Source: an uncultured Selenomonadales bacterium (lineage in GTDB: Bacteria; Bacillota; Negativicutes; Selenomonadales; Selenomonadaceae). From it: DNA of 7,359 nt. The notes under the pieces are model-generated. The model was not told the origin of the DNA, ran no database searches, and worked only from the letters and a program-made list of their open reading frames with translations. The translations under genes were made by a program, and so were the position numbers. Within the stretch, counting starts at the first letter, position 1, and the number at the start of each line of letters is the position of its first letter. The stretch is taken from assembly GCA_947165405.1 (NCBI GenBank), contig CAMVAG010000109.1:1-7359 (forward strand), in the 5' to 3' direction. Shown here piece by piece: positions 1 to 5,634 of this stretch.

Positions 1-14
1 AGGAGGAAATTTTT

Positions 15-1232
15 ATGATACATGTTTGCTTCGGACTTTACGACAAGACAGGAAGTTATTCAAAGTTCACGGGCACGGCTATGCTTTCCATTTTTGAAAA
101 CACCTCCGCAGATGTCACGGTGCATATCCTTCACGACGACACTTTGACGCAAGACAATCGCGATAAATTTATTTACCTCGCCGGTCGCTACAATAAGCTT
201 GTGAAATTTTACAACGTCGAGGAACTTTGCCCCGATAAAATTTCCGAAATCGTTGAGTCGGCTCCCGGCGTAAAAAATTCCTTTGTCAGTCTCGGAACAT
301 TTTATCGTTTGATGGTTCCCGCAGTTATTCCGCCCGCAATCGACAAAATCATTTACCTCGATTCAGACATTGTCGTCAATCTTGACATTAATGAACTTTG
401 GCAAATTGAACTCGGCGATAAAGTGCTTGCTGCCGTTCCCGAAATTTCATCTTACAAGACCAATGACTCTATGAAATATTTTTTTCCGCTGTGTGAAGAG
501 GGCATTGTCAAATGCGAAGATTATTTCAACGCCGGAATTTTATTGATGAATTTGAGTCGCTTGCGCAACGAGGAAGATAAGATAATGGATGGGCTCCAAG
601 CCCGAAAACATTGCTATAAAACCTACTATGACCAAGATGTTTTGAACTATTGCTTCTCTAACCAAGCTTTGAAGTTGCCGGCTAAGTTCAATCGTTTCTC
701 GCAGTATGTTCGTCGGGAAAAAGAACCGCTCGGCAAAAAAATTTATCATTATGCGGGCGGAAGTTTCGGTTTGGGTCTCGGAGCAAATATGAAGGATTTT
801 CTCAATCGCTTGTGGATGGATTATTTTATCAAGTCGCCTTGGTTCGATACGGAGGCAATCGGAAGATTTTATGATACGGCTCATGCCGAATATCAAAAAG
901 GCATGATAAATCTTTCGGCGGCAATGAGCGGCAAGATTCGCGCCTTTATGACCACTGAAGAAAATCTTGAAACGCTCGTCGAAAAATTTTCTGTCAAAGA
1001 GTACGAAGAAATAATCCTCGTCAAAGGCGGGACGCCCGTGCAAAAAATAATCGACGCGATAAACATTTCACGCAACGAAAAATTTTTCTTCATCATGTTC
1101 CCGAACTTCCCTTTTAAAATTTTGAAAGAGGCAGGGCTTGTCGAAGGCGAAGATTTTCTGAACGCTTACGATTTTTTGTTGCAGGAAGAAATCATGCCGT
1201 TTAAATCCTATCCGCTGATTAAGGCATTGTAA
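15..1232 (+). CDS. Glycosyltransferase family 8 protein with C-terminal extension
   Basis: A 405-aa retaining GT8-type glycosyltransferase, expected to move a hexose from a nucleotide sugar to a lipopolysaccharide, capsule or other surface glycan acceptor on the cytoplasmic face. The N-terminus (about 1-30) looks like the nucleotide-binding strand-helix unit. The metal-binding DxD motif is in YLDSDIVVN (D116, D118), FNAGILLMNL (171-180) is the family's conserved core motif, and DQDVLN lies at 206-211. The late histidine motif appears as HYAG (245-248), but the usual following KPW is absent and replaced by a glycine-rich GSFGLGLG. About 125 residues after position 280 lie outside the GT8 core; they include a predicted beta-strand/glycine turn (IILVKGGTP, 333-341) and a helical end, and I do not recognise them. 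The ATG at 15 follows AGGAGG at 1-6 with good spacing. No signal peptide is seen. The acceptor and sugar cannot be told from sequence. Confidence 0.9.
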   Translation: MIHVCFGLYDKTGSYSKFTGTAMLSIFENTSADVTVHILHDDTLTQDNRDKFIYLAGRYNKLVKFYNVEELCPDKISEIVESAPGVKNSFVSLGTFYRLMVPAVIPPAIDKIIYLDSDIVVNLDINELWQIELGDKVLAAVPEISSYKTNDSMKYFFPLCEEGIVKCEDYFNAGILLMNLSRLRNEEDKIMDGLQARKHCYKTYYDQDVLNYCFSNQALKLPAKFNRFSQYVRREKEPLGKKIYHYAGGSFGLGLGANMKDFLNRLWMDYFIKSPWFDTEAIGRFYDTAHAEYQKGMINLSAAMSGKIRAFMTTEENLETLVEKFSVKEYEEIILVKGGTPVQKIIDAINISRNEKFFFIMFPNFPFKILKEAGLVEGEDFLNAYDFLLQEEIMPFKSYPLIKAL

Positions 1233-1233
1233 T

Positions 1234-2649
1234 TTATCGGACAACTTTTATCGTCGACAAAGTTTTATCGCTCGCGCCGATTACTCGCAAAGATTTTTCT
1301 CGGCGAATTGCCTCGACGACCTGCGCGGAAATTTTTTCGCCCGGCATCAAAAGAGGAATTCCCGGCGGATAAAATGTTATCTCCTCCGCGCAAATTCTTC
1401 CGACGGATTTTTTCAGCTCGACGACTTCGACGGGCGCATAAAAAGTTTCTCGCGGCGAAAGTTCTGCCAAAGAAATTTCTTCGGACACGAACGACGACAA
1501 AATTTTTTTCGGCGGGCGGCGCGGCAAAAGTTTCAATGCCTCGATTAATTTTTCAATCGTCTTTTCCGAATCGGCGAACGTTATCAAAAATAAAAGATTC
1601 GTCGCGTCCGAAAGCTCGCATTGAATTTTTAAATCGCGTCGCAAAATTTCTTCCGCCTTTTGTCCGCTCAAGCCCAAGCCTGAAACGTTCACAGTCACTT
1701 TTGTCAAATCCAATGCAAAATTTTTCACGGCGTCGAAAGTTTTCAGCCCGTGAATTTTTTTTATCTCTGCGCGAAGTTTTTTCGACAGCTCGACCGCCTC
1801 TGAAATTTTTTTCCGCCCGTCAACTTCCATTTGCAAACGCGCAATGTCCAATGACGCCAAGAGTAATTGATTCGGGCTTGTCGTTTGAAGGAGGCTTGCC
1901 GCGAGCTTGACACGTTCGGAAAATTTTTTCTTGAGCAGGAGCATTGAGGTTTGAGTCAGCGAACCCAAAATTTTGTGCGTCGATTGAGCCGCGAGGTCTG
2001 CGCCCGATTCAATCGCCGATTGCGGCAAGTCATTGCAGAAAGTCAAATGCGCGCCGTGTGCCTCGTCGACCAACAAAATCATTCCCGCCGCGTGAACGAC
2101 TTCAGAAATTTTTTCCAAGCCGGCTGCCACTCCGTAATAATTCGGCGAAACAAGCAAGAGGGCTTTGGCTTGAGGAAATTTTTTTATCGCAAGCTCAATC
2201 GTCTTGAGGCTCACGTTCAGCGGCAAGTTCAATTCCGTATCGAACTCGACGGGCAAAAAAATCGGAACTGCGCCCGACAAGATTAATCCCGAAATTACGG
2301 AACGGTGTGCGTTGCGAGGAATCATGATTAAATCGCCCGCCTTGAGCGTTCCGAAAATCATTGCCTGCACAGCCGAAGTCGTGCCGTTGACCATGAAGAG
2401 ACACTCGTCCGCCTGCCAAAGTTTCGCCGCAAGTTCTTGAGCTTCTTTTATGCAAGAATGAGGCTCGTGCAAATCGTCCAGCTCCTCCATTAAAGAAACT
2501 TCCTGCCGAAAACCTTCCGCCGTCAAAAGTTCGCGCAGTAATTCATGTGCGCCGCGTCCTTGTTTGTGCCCGGGCGTGTGGAAAGGCAAGACTTCATCCG
2601 CCGAATATTTTTTCATTGCCGCCGCGATTGGTGCCGAAAATTTTGCCAC
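1234..2649 (-). CDS. Orn/Lys/Arg decarboxylase family protein, PLP-dependent (fold I), short form
   Basis: A 471-aa PLP enzyme that should decarboxylate lysine, ornithine or arginine to cadaverine, putrescine or agmatine in the cytoplasm. Visible family motifs are HTPGHKQG (24-31), the HEPH/CIKEAQ region (61-71), NGTTSAVQAM (88-97), DEAHGAH (195-201; D195 should contact the PLP pyridine nitrogen) and STHK (223-226), whose K226 is the expected Schiff-base lysine. The C-terminal domain keeps SPRETFYAP (398-406) and YPPGIPLLMPGE (427-438). It lacks the N-terminal wing domain of the large enterobacterial CadA/SpeC/AdiA enzymes and matches the compact Bacillus SpeA/YaaO type in length. The start is GTG (complement of CAC at 2647-2649), preceded by AAGGAG (complement of 2659-2664) at 9-base spacing. 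It diverges from PBP2 and converges on the GT8 gene. Substrate choice among the three amino acids is not decided by sequence alone. Confidence 0.93.
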   Translation of the reverse strand: MAKFSAPIAAAMKKYSADEVLPFHTPGHKQGRGAHELLRELLTAEGFRQEVSLMEELDDLHEPHSCIKEAQELAAKLWQADECLFMVNGTTSAVQAMIFGTLKAGDLIMIPRNAHRSVISGLILSGAVPIFLPVEFDTELNLPLNVSLKTIELAIKKFPQAKALLLVSPNYYGVAAGLEKISEVVHAAGMILLVDEAHGAHLTFCNDLPQSAIESGADLAAQSTHKILGSLTQTSMLLLKKKFSERVKLAASLLQTTSPNQLLLASLDIARLQMEVDGRKKISEAVELSKKLRAEIKKIHGLKTFDAVKNFALDLTKVTVNVSGLGLSGQKAEEILRRDLKIQCELSDATNLLFLITFADSEKTIEKLIEALKLLPRRPPKKILSSFVSEEISLAELSPRETFYAPVEVVELKKSVGRICAEEITFYPPGIPLLMPGEKISAQVVEAIRREKSLRVIGASDKTLSTIKVVR

Positions 2650-2677
2650 TTTAAATTTCTCCTTCGCATGATATAAT
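2650..2677 (+). promoter_or_regulatory. Probable promoter of the PBP2 gene (extended -10)
   Basis: A perfect TATAAT lies at 2672-2677, preceded by TG at 2669-2670, which makes an extended -10 (TGATATAAT). The best -35 candidate is TTTAAA at 2650-2655 (4 of 6 matches, 16-base spacer); with an extended -10 a strong -35 is not needed. Transcription would start near 2684, leaving about 30 bases of leader before the ATG at 2714. Confidence 0.65.
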
Positions 2678-2684
2678 TTCGCTG

Positions 2685-2714
2685 ATTATAAAGATTTTGT
2701 CGGGGTGATTTCAA
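2685..2714 (-). promoter_or_regulatory. Probable promoter of the decarboxylase gene
   Basis: Read on the minus strand there is TTGAAA (complement of 2709-2714, 5 of 6 matches to TTGACA), an 18-base spacer, then a perfect TATAAT (complement of 2685-2690). Transcription would start near 2678, about 28 bases before the GTG start. The -35 box overlaps the first base of the PBP2 start codon and the spacer covers the PBP2 ribosome binding site. The two -10 boxes are only 7 bases apart, so polymerase can hardly sit on both promoters at once. Confidence 0.65.
2702..2709 (+). promoter_or_regulatory. Ribosome binding site that decides the PBP2 start
   Basis: GGGGTGAT fits the GGAGGTGAT anti-SD partner closely and sits 4 bases before the ATG at 2714. 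It overlaps the alternative GTG at 2705, which could not use it. The ATG is therefore preferred over the three-residue longer GTG start. Confidence 0.7.
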
Positions 2715-4525
2715 TGATTGACAACTCAAGCGACGCTGAAGAATATGTCGGGCGACTCAAAACGATTTTGATTTTGTGCGTGATCGTCATCGGCATTTTG
2801 ATTGCGCGTGTCGGCTACTTGCAAATTTATGACGGCGAATATTACGCGCACCTCGCTGACGGCAACCGAATCAGAATTATTCCGACAATGGCTCCGCGAG
2901 GAACTTTCTACGACAGAAACGGTCAACTCCTCGTCAGCAATCGCCCCGGCTTCAGCGTATCGCTTCTGCCGCTCACCGAACCGATTAAACCTGAAGTCGT
3001 CGAGCGCGTTGCAAAACTTTTGGACGTGCCGCTTGAAGAAATTCAGCAGAAAATTTCCGTGCATTCCGGCTTCGACCCGATAAGGATTCGACCCGACGTG
3101 ACGCAAGACATCGTTACGATTATCGAGGAGCAAAAAGATTTATATCCCGGTGTAGTTATCGAAGTTCAACCGATAAGAAATTACGCGCTCAAGCAGGAGG
3201 GTGCTCACACTTTCGGCTACGTCAGCGAAATTTCCGACGCCGAACTTGAAACAAAAAAAGAGGAAGGCTACAAGTCGGGTGACATTATCGGCAAGTTCGG
3301 TTTGGAGCGCGTCTACGATAAAGAAATTCGCGGAGAAAACGGCGGCGAACAAGTTGAAGTTGACGTGGCAGGCAAGCCCGTTCAAATTCTCGGAAAGAAA
3401 GAGCCCAAGCCCGGCTACGATTTGATTTTGACAATCGACCGCGATTTGCAAATGGCTGCCGAAAAAGCCGTCGACGATATGCTCGCGCAGTTAAGTTGTC
3501 ATGCGGCGGCGGCTGTGGTTTTAAATCCTCAAACGGGCGAAGTCCTCGCAATGGTCTCTCGTCCCGCCTTCGACCCGAATCTTTTTGCACACGGCATTTC
3601 AACCAAAGACTGGAACGCAATCAACAACAACCCCTATCATCCGATGGACAACAAGGCGATAACCGGCGAATATCCTCCCGGCTCGACGTTTAAAATTGTC
3701 ACGGGCACGGCGGCTCTTGCTACCGGCAAAGTTGCTCCTGACGAAATGATTTTCGACAGCGGCACCCATTGGCTCGTTCCGAAAGGCAATGCGGGCGGCG
3801 AGGCTCTCGGTTGGCTGGATTTCCACACCGCGCTAAGTCATTCCGATAACGTTTACTTTTATGAAATGGGCAATCGTCTCGGCGCGGACACTTTGGAAAA
3901 ATACGCGATGATGTTCGGCTTGGGAAAGGTCACGGGAATTGACTTGCCCTATGAATCGCCGGGACTTGCCGATTGGAAAGAATACAAGTGGGAAGTTTAT
4001 CACGACGAATTTTATTTGTCGGAGATAATGGACGCGGCGATAGGTCAAGGCTTCAATCTCGTGACGCCTCTGCAAGCGGCAATGGTCATGGGTGAAATCG
4101 CGGCGAACGGCAAAAGATTCAAGCCGCACCTCGTCAGACAAATCCTCACGCAAGACAAAGAAGTCATAAAAGATTTTCAACCCGAACTCGTCGGCGAATT
4201 GGAAGTTGAGCCTTGGGTTATCGAACTGGTTCAATCGGGCTTGCATGACGTTACGGTAAACGGCACGGCGGCGAGGAATTTTATCGGCTTCCCTTATGAC
4301 ATTGCCGGCAAGACGGGCACTGCCGAAAATTCTCAAGGCACAGACCACGGCTGGTTCGTCGGCTACGGTCCCTTCGACAACCCTGCAATCAGCGTGGCGG
4401 TTATCGTCGAGCAAGGCGGCTACGGTGCAAGTTCCGCTGTTCCCATCGGCAGGCAAATTATGGAGGCGGCGTTCAATCTCATGGTTCAGCGCGGCGAATT
4501 GGCTGCCCCTCAAGCCAAAAAGTAA
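2714..4525 (+). CDS. mrdA: Penicillin-binding protein 2 (peptidoglycan D,D-transpeptidase of the elongasome)
   Basis: A 603-aa class B penicillin-binding protein that cross-links peptidoglycan during side-wall growth, working with RodA and MreBCD. A short cytoplasmic N-terminus is followed by one membrane anchor (about 16-37); the rest should lie outside the cytoplasmic membrane. The PBP dimerisation domain starts with the signature PRGTFYDRNG (61-70). The transpeptidase domain has all three active-site motifs: STFK with nucleophile S324 and K327 (after GEYPPG), SDN at 377-379, and KTGTAEN from K533. The length and the early PRGxIxDRNG-type box favour the PBP2/MrdA group. PBP3/FtsI is the alternative, but there are no division-cluster neighbours here. 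No rodA or mre genes are visible in the window. The gene is transcribed alone, from an extended -10 promoter to the terminator just after its stop. The ATG at 2714 is chosen over GTG 2705 on ribosome binding site position. Confidence 0.93.
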   Translation: MIDNSSDAEEYVGRLKTILILCVIVIGILIARVGYLQIYDGEYYAHLADGNRIRIIPTMAPRGTFYDRNGQLLVSNRPGFSVSLLPLTEPIKPEVVERVAKLLDVPLEEIQQKISVHSGFDPIRIRPDVTQDIVTIIEEQKDLYPGVVIEVQPIRNYALKQEGAHTFGYVSEISDAELETKKEEGYKSGDIIGKFGLERVYDKEIRGENGGEQVEVDVAGKPVQILGKKEPKPGYDLILTIDRDLQMAAEKAVDDMLAQLSCHAAAAVVLNPQTGEVLAMVSRPAFDPNLFAHGISTKDWNAINNNPYHPMDNKAITGEYPPGSTFKIVTGTAALATGKVAPDEMIFDSGTHWLVPKGNAGGEALGWLDFHTALSHSDNVYFYEMGNRLGADTLEKYAMMFGLGKVTGIDLPYESPGLADWKEYKWEVYHDEFYLSEIMDAAIGQGFNLVTPLQAAMVMGEIAANGKRFKPHLVRQILTQDKEVIKDFQPELVGELEVEPWVIELVQSGLHDVTVNGTAARNFIGFPYDIAGKTGTAENSQGTDHGWFVGYGPFDNPAISVAVIVEQGGYGASSAVPIGRQIMEAAFNLMVQRGELAAPQAKK

Positions 4526-4536
4526 AAATTTTTTTG

Positions 4537-4556
4537 GAGCCTTCGGGCTCTTTTTT
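4537..4556 (+). terminator. Rho-independent terminator after PBP2
   Basis: A GAGCC stem (4537-4541), a stable TTCG loop (4542-4545) and the matching GGCTC (4546-4550) are followed at once by six T (4551-4556). It starts 11 bases after the PBP2 stop codon and separates that gene from the following transcription unit. Confidence 0.9.
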
Positions 4557-4569
4557 GTTGCAAAATAAT

Positions 4570-4598
4570 TTGTCAAGCAGGGCGATTTATGATTTAAT
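4570..4598 (+). promoter_or_regulatory. Probable sigma-A promoter for the unknown gene / endonuclease / cydA group
   Basis: TTGTCA (4570-4575, 5 of 6 matches) and TTTAAT (4593-4598, 5 of 6) are separated by exactly 17 bases, and TG at 4590-4591 makes the -10 extended. The start site would be near 4605, 28 bases before the ATG at 4633. It lies just downstream of the PBP2 terminator, as expected for a new transcription unit. I found no equally good promoter directly before cydA, so this may also serve cydA. Confidence 0.65.
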
Positions 4599-4618
4599 AA
4601 GCTTGAAAAATTTTTTTG

Positions 4619-4627
4619 AAGGAGTGA
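4619..4627 (+). promoter_or_regulatory. Ribosome binding site deciding the start at 4633
   Basis: AAGGAGTGA lies 5 bases before the ATG at 4633. An in-frame TTG at 4534 would lengthen the protein by 33 residues, but it lies at the edge of the terminator hairpin and upstream of the promoter, so it is not a credible start. Confidence 0.8.
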
Positions 4628-4632
4628 TTGCC

Positions 4633-5157
4633 ATGAACTTAAAGGAAGCGTTTCAAGCGCAAAACAAATTGGAAAAACTTTTCTCTTTTGCGAGCGGCTA
4701 CCTCGACGACGAAAAAAATTTAATCAGCGTGACGGAAAAACATTTTCGTTCGAAGGCGGCGGAAGGTCAGCCCGACGAAAAAATTAATATCGTCGTCGAC
4801 GACAAATTCCCGCCCGATAAAGTCATCGATTTCTTGTTGCTCTTGATTGACGAGCGAGAAAAACTTGCACGGGCGATTCACTCTGCGAAAAGTTCCATGC
4901 AATTCGATTTGGACAGCGCAGTCGACGTGAACAAGAAACGCCACGCCGCCGCCGAAACTTTGCGCGGACTTCGCAACTTCAAAAGCTCAAGCCTCCTCGA
5001 AAAAAATGCGGGCGTCGGCTACGTCTTCAAAAAGGAAGGCAACCAAGTCACCTATCGCTACGACATCGAACGCGTCAAGACGATTGACTTTATCCGAAAG
5101 GATGTGAACATATGGAGTTTAGAACGATACCCTCACTTGAGAACCGCTATGAGATAA
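4633..5157 (+). CDS. Uncharacterised 174-aa protein, probably C-terminally truncated; phage-protein-like
   Basis: I cannot assign a function. It is a soluble, charged, mostly helical protein: a helix at 1-25, a short charged stretch (KINIVVDDKF, 50-59), a hydrophobic helix DKVIDFLLLLIDEREKLARA (62-81), a long helix to about 115, then GVGYVFKKEGNQVTYRYD (127-144) and ERVKTIDFIRKDV (146-158). This layout, especially the EGNQVxYxYD then TIDFxR segments, resembles from memory small helical proteins encoded in Firmicute phages and prophages, where the chain continues past the TIDF motif. Here residues 160-174 are encoded inside the start of the next gene in another frame and look like chance sequence, which suggests that the original tail was lost when the endonuclease gene arrived. 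It has its own promoter and a strong ribosome binding site. Family membership is a recollection and not a search result. Confidence 0.75.
   Translation: MNLKEAFQAQNKLEKLFSFASGYLDDEKNLISVTEKHFRSKAAEGQPDEKINIVVDDKFPPDKVIDFLLLLIDEREKLARAIHSAKSSMQFDLDSAVDVNKKRHAAAETLRGLRNFKSSSLLEKNAGVGYVFKKEGNQVTYRYDIERVKTIDFIRKDVNIWSLERYPHLRTAMR
5099..5107 (+). promoter_or_regulatory. Ribosome binding site of the HNH endonuclease, inside the upstream gene
   Basis: AGGATGTGA matches AGGAGGTGA at 8 of 9 positions and ends 4 bases before the ATG at 5112. It lies within the coding sequence of the preceding gene, so the two genes are probably translated from one message, with ribosomes finishing the first gene 46 bases past the second start. 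Confidence 0.6.
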
Positions 5158-5588
5158 GCCGCGACGGGAAGATATTGCGTCATGTGAAGTTCAAACACCC
5201 ACGTAAGTTTCAAGTCAGCAATAAAGGATACCTTCGTACTCGCATATACATCAAAGGCAAAATGGTAAACGTCTTCATCGCGTCGCTCGTGGCGGAAGCG
5301 TGGCTCGGTGAAAAACCTGACGGTTATGAAGTGGATCACATCGACCGTAACAAGCTCAACAACCACGCTGACAATCTGCGCTATGTCACACCCATTGAAA
5401 ATCTTCGCAACCGTAGCTGTACTGTAGCTGTCACTGTCAAACGGCATCAAGACTCGTGGCATTTTTCACTCTCGTCAGCCGCCGCAGTTTTTCTCGCTAC
5501 CAAGACCGATTATACCCTTAAGACCTGTCAACGATATTTGGAGCGGCGCAAAACCCACATTAGTGACTTCGCCATAATTTACGGTTAA
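5112..5588 (+). CDS. HNH homing-type endonuclease with NUMOD4-like N-terminus
   Basis: A 158-aa small DNA endonuclease of the free-standing, homing kind common in phage genomes. Residues 2-24 (EFRTIPSLENRYEISRDGK, then ILRH) match the NUMOD4 pattern, a DNA-binding module found beside HNH nucleases. The HNH_3-type core runs from about 52 to 100: IASLVAEAWLG (56-66), EVDHIDRNKLNN (73-84; D75 and H76 form the metal/catalytic pair) and ADNLRYVTPIENLRNR (86-101). The position often held by histidine before RLVAEAF is alanine (A57). The C-terminal part (SSAAAVFLATKT, then CQRYLERRKTHISDFAIIYG, 139-158) looks like a NUMOD1-style helix-turn-helix. It overlaps the preceding gene by 46 bases and has no terminator. 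Its sequence has fewer of the A/T runs seen in neighbouring genes and uses AGA and ATA codons, both consistent with transfer. Whether it is active is unknown. Confidence 0.87.
   Translation: MEFRTIPSLENRYEISRDGKILRHVKFKHPRKFQVSNKGYLRTRIYIKGKMVNVFIASLVAEAWLGEKPDGYEVDHIDRNKLNNHADNLRYVTPIENLRNRSCTVAVTVKRHQDSWHFSLSSAAAVFLATKTDYTLKTCQRYLERRKTHISDFAIIYG
5413..5431 (+). repeat. Short direct repeat GTAGCTGT, period 11, inside the endonuclease gene
   Basis: GTAGCTGT occurs at 5413-5420 and again at 5424-5431, spaced by ACT. The 11-base period is not a multiple of three. It encodes the low-complexity SCTVAVTV linker (102-109) between the HNH core and the C-terminal module, where variation would be tolerated. 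It could be a small duplication or chance. Confidence 0.4.
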
Positions 5589-5618
5589 TCCATGCGTGGT
5601 AATAAAATTTTTAAAGAC

Positions 5619-5627
5619 AGGAAGTGA
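5619..5627 (+). promoter_or_regulatory. Ribosome binding site deciding the cydA start
   Basis: AGGAAGTGA matches the anti-SD partner at 8 of 9 positions and ends 7 bases before the ATG at 5635. The in-frame GTG at 5596 lies upstream of it, and the 13 residues it would add do not resemble the CydA N-terminus. Confidence 0.8.
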
Positions 5628-5634
5628 TTTTTTT

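Noticed and set aside
1308..1910. A 200-codon plus-strand open frame inside the decarboxylase gene
   Set aside because: The translation is dominated by Arg, Lys, Phe and Ser, as expected from the complement of the A/T and GCG runs in the real minus-strand gene, and has no domain.
3833..4576. A 247-codon open frame on the minus strand within the PBP2 gene
   Set aside because: It is a shadow of PBP2, whose three active-site motifs fix the plus-strand frame, and it crosses the terminator. Its translation has no recognisable domain and no good ribosome binding site was seen.
4588..4593. TATGAT as an alternative -10 for the 4570 promoter
   Set aside because: The spacer to TTGTCA would be only 12 bases; TTTAAT at 4593-4598 gives 17.
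4534..4632. Longer TTG start for the 174-aa gene
   Set aside because: It begins at the terminator hairpin and before the likely promoter; a strong ribosome binding site precedes the ATG at 4633.
5585..5616. Possible terminator between the endonuclease and cydA (CCA-TGCG-TGG followed by a T-run)
   Set aside because: Only three base pairs form and the flanking bases do not pair, so it is too weak to call.
5596..5634. GTG start for cydA 13 codons upstream
   Set aside because: The ribosome binding site at 5619-5627 fits only the ATG at 5635, and the MDALILSRLQFA start matches the family N-terminus.
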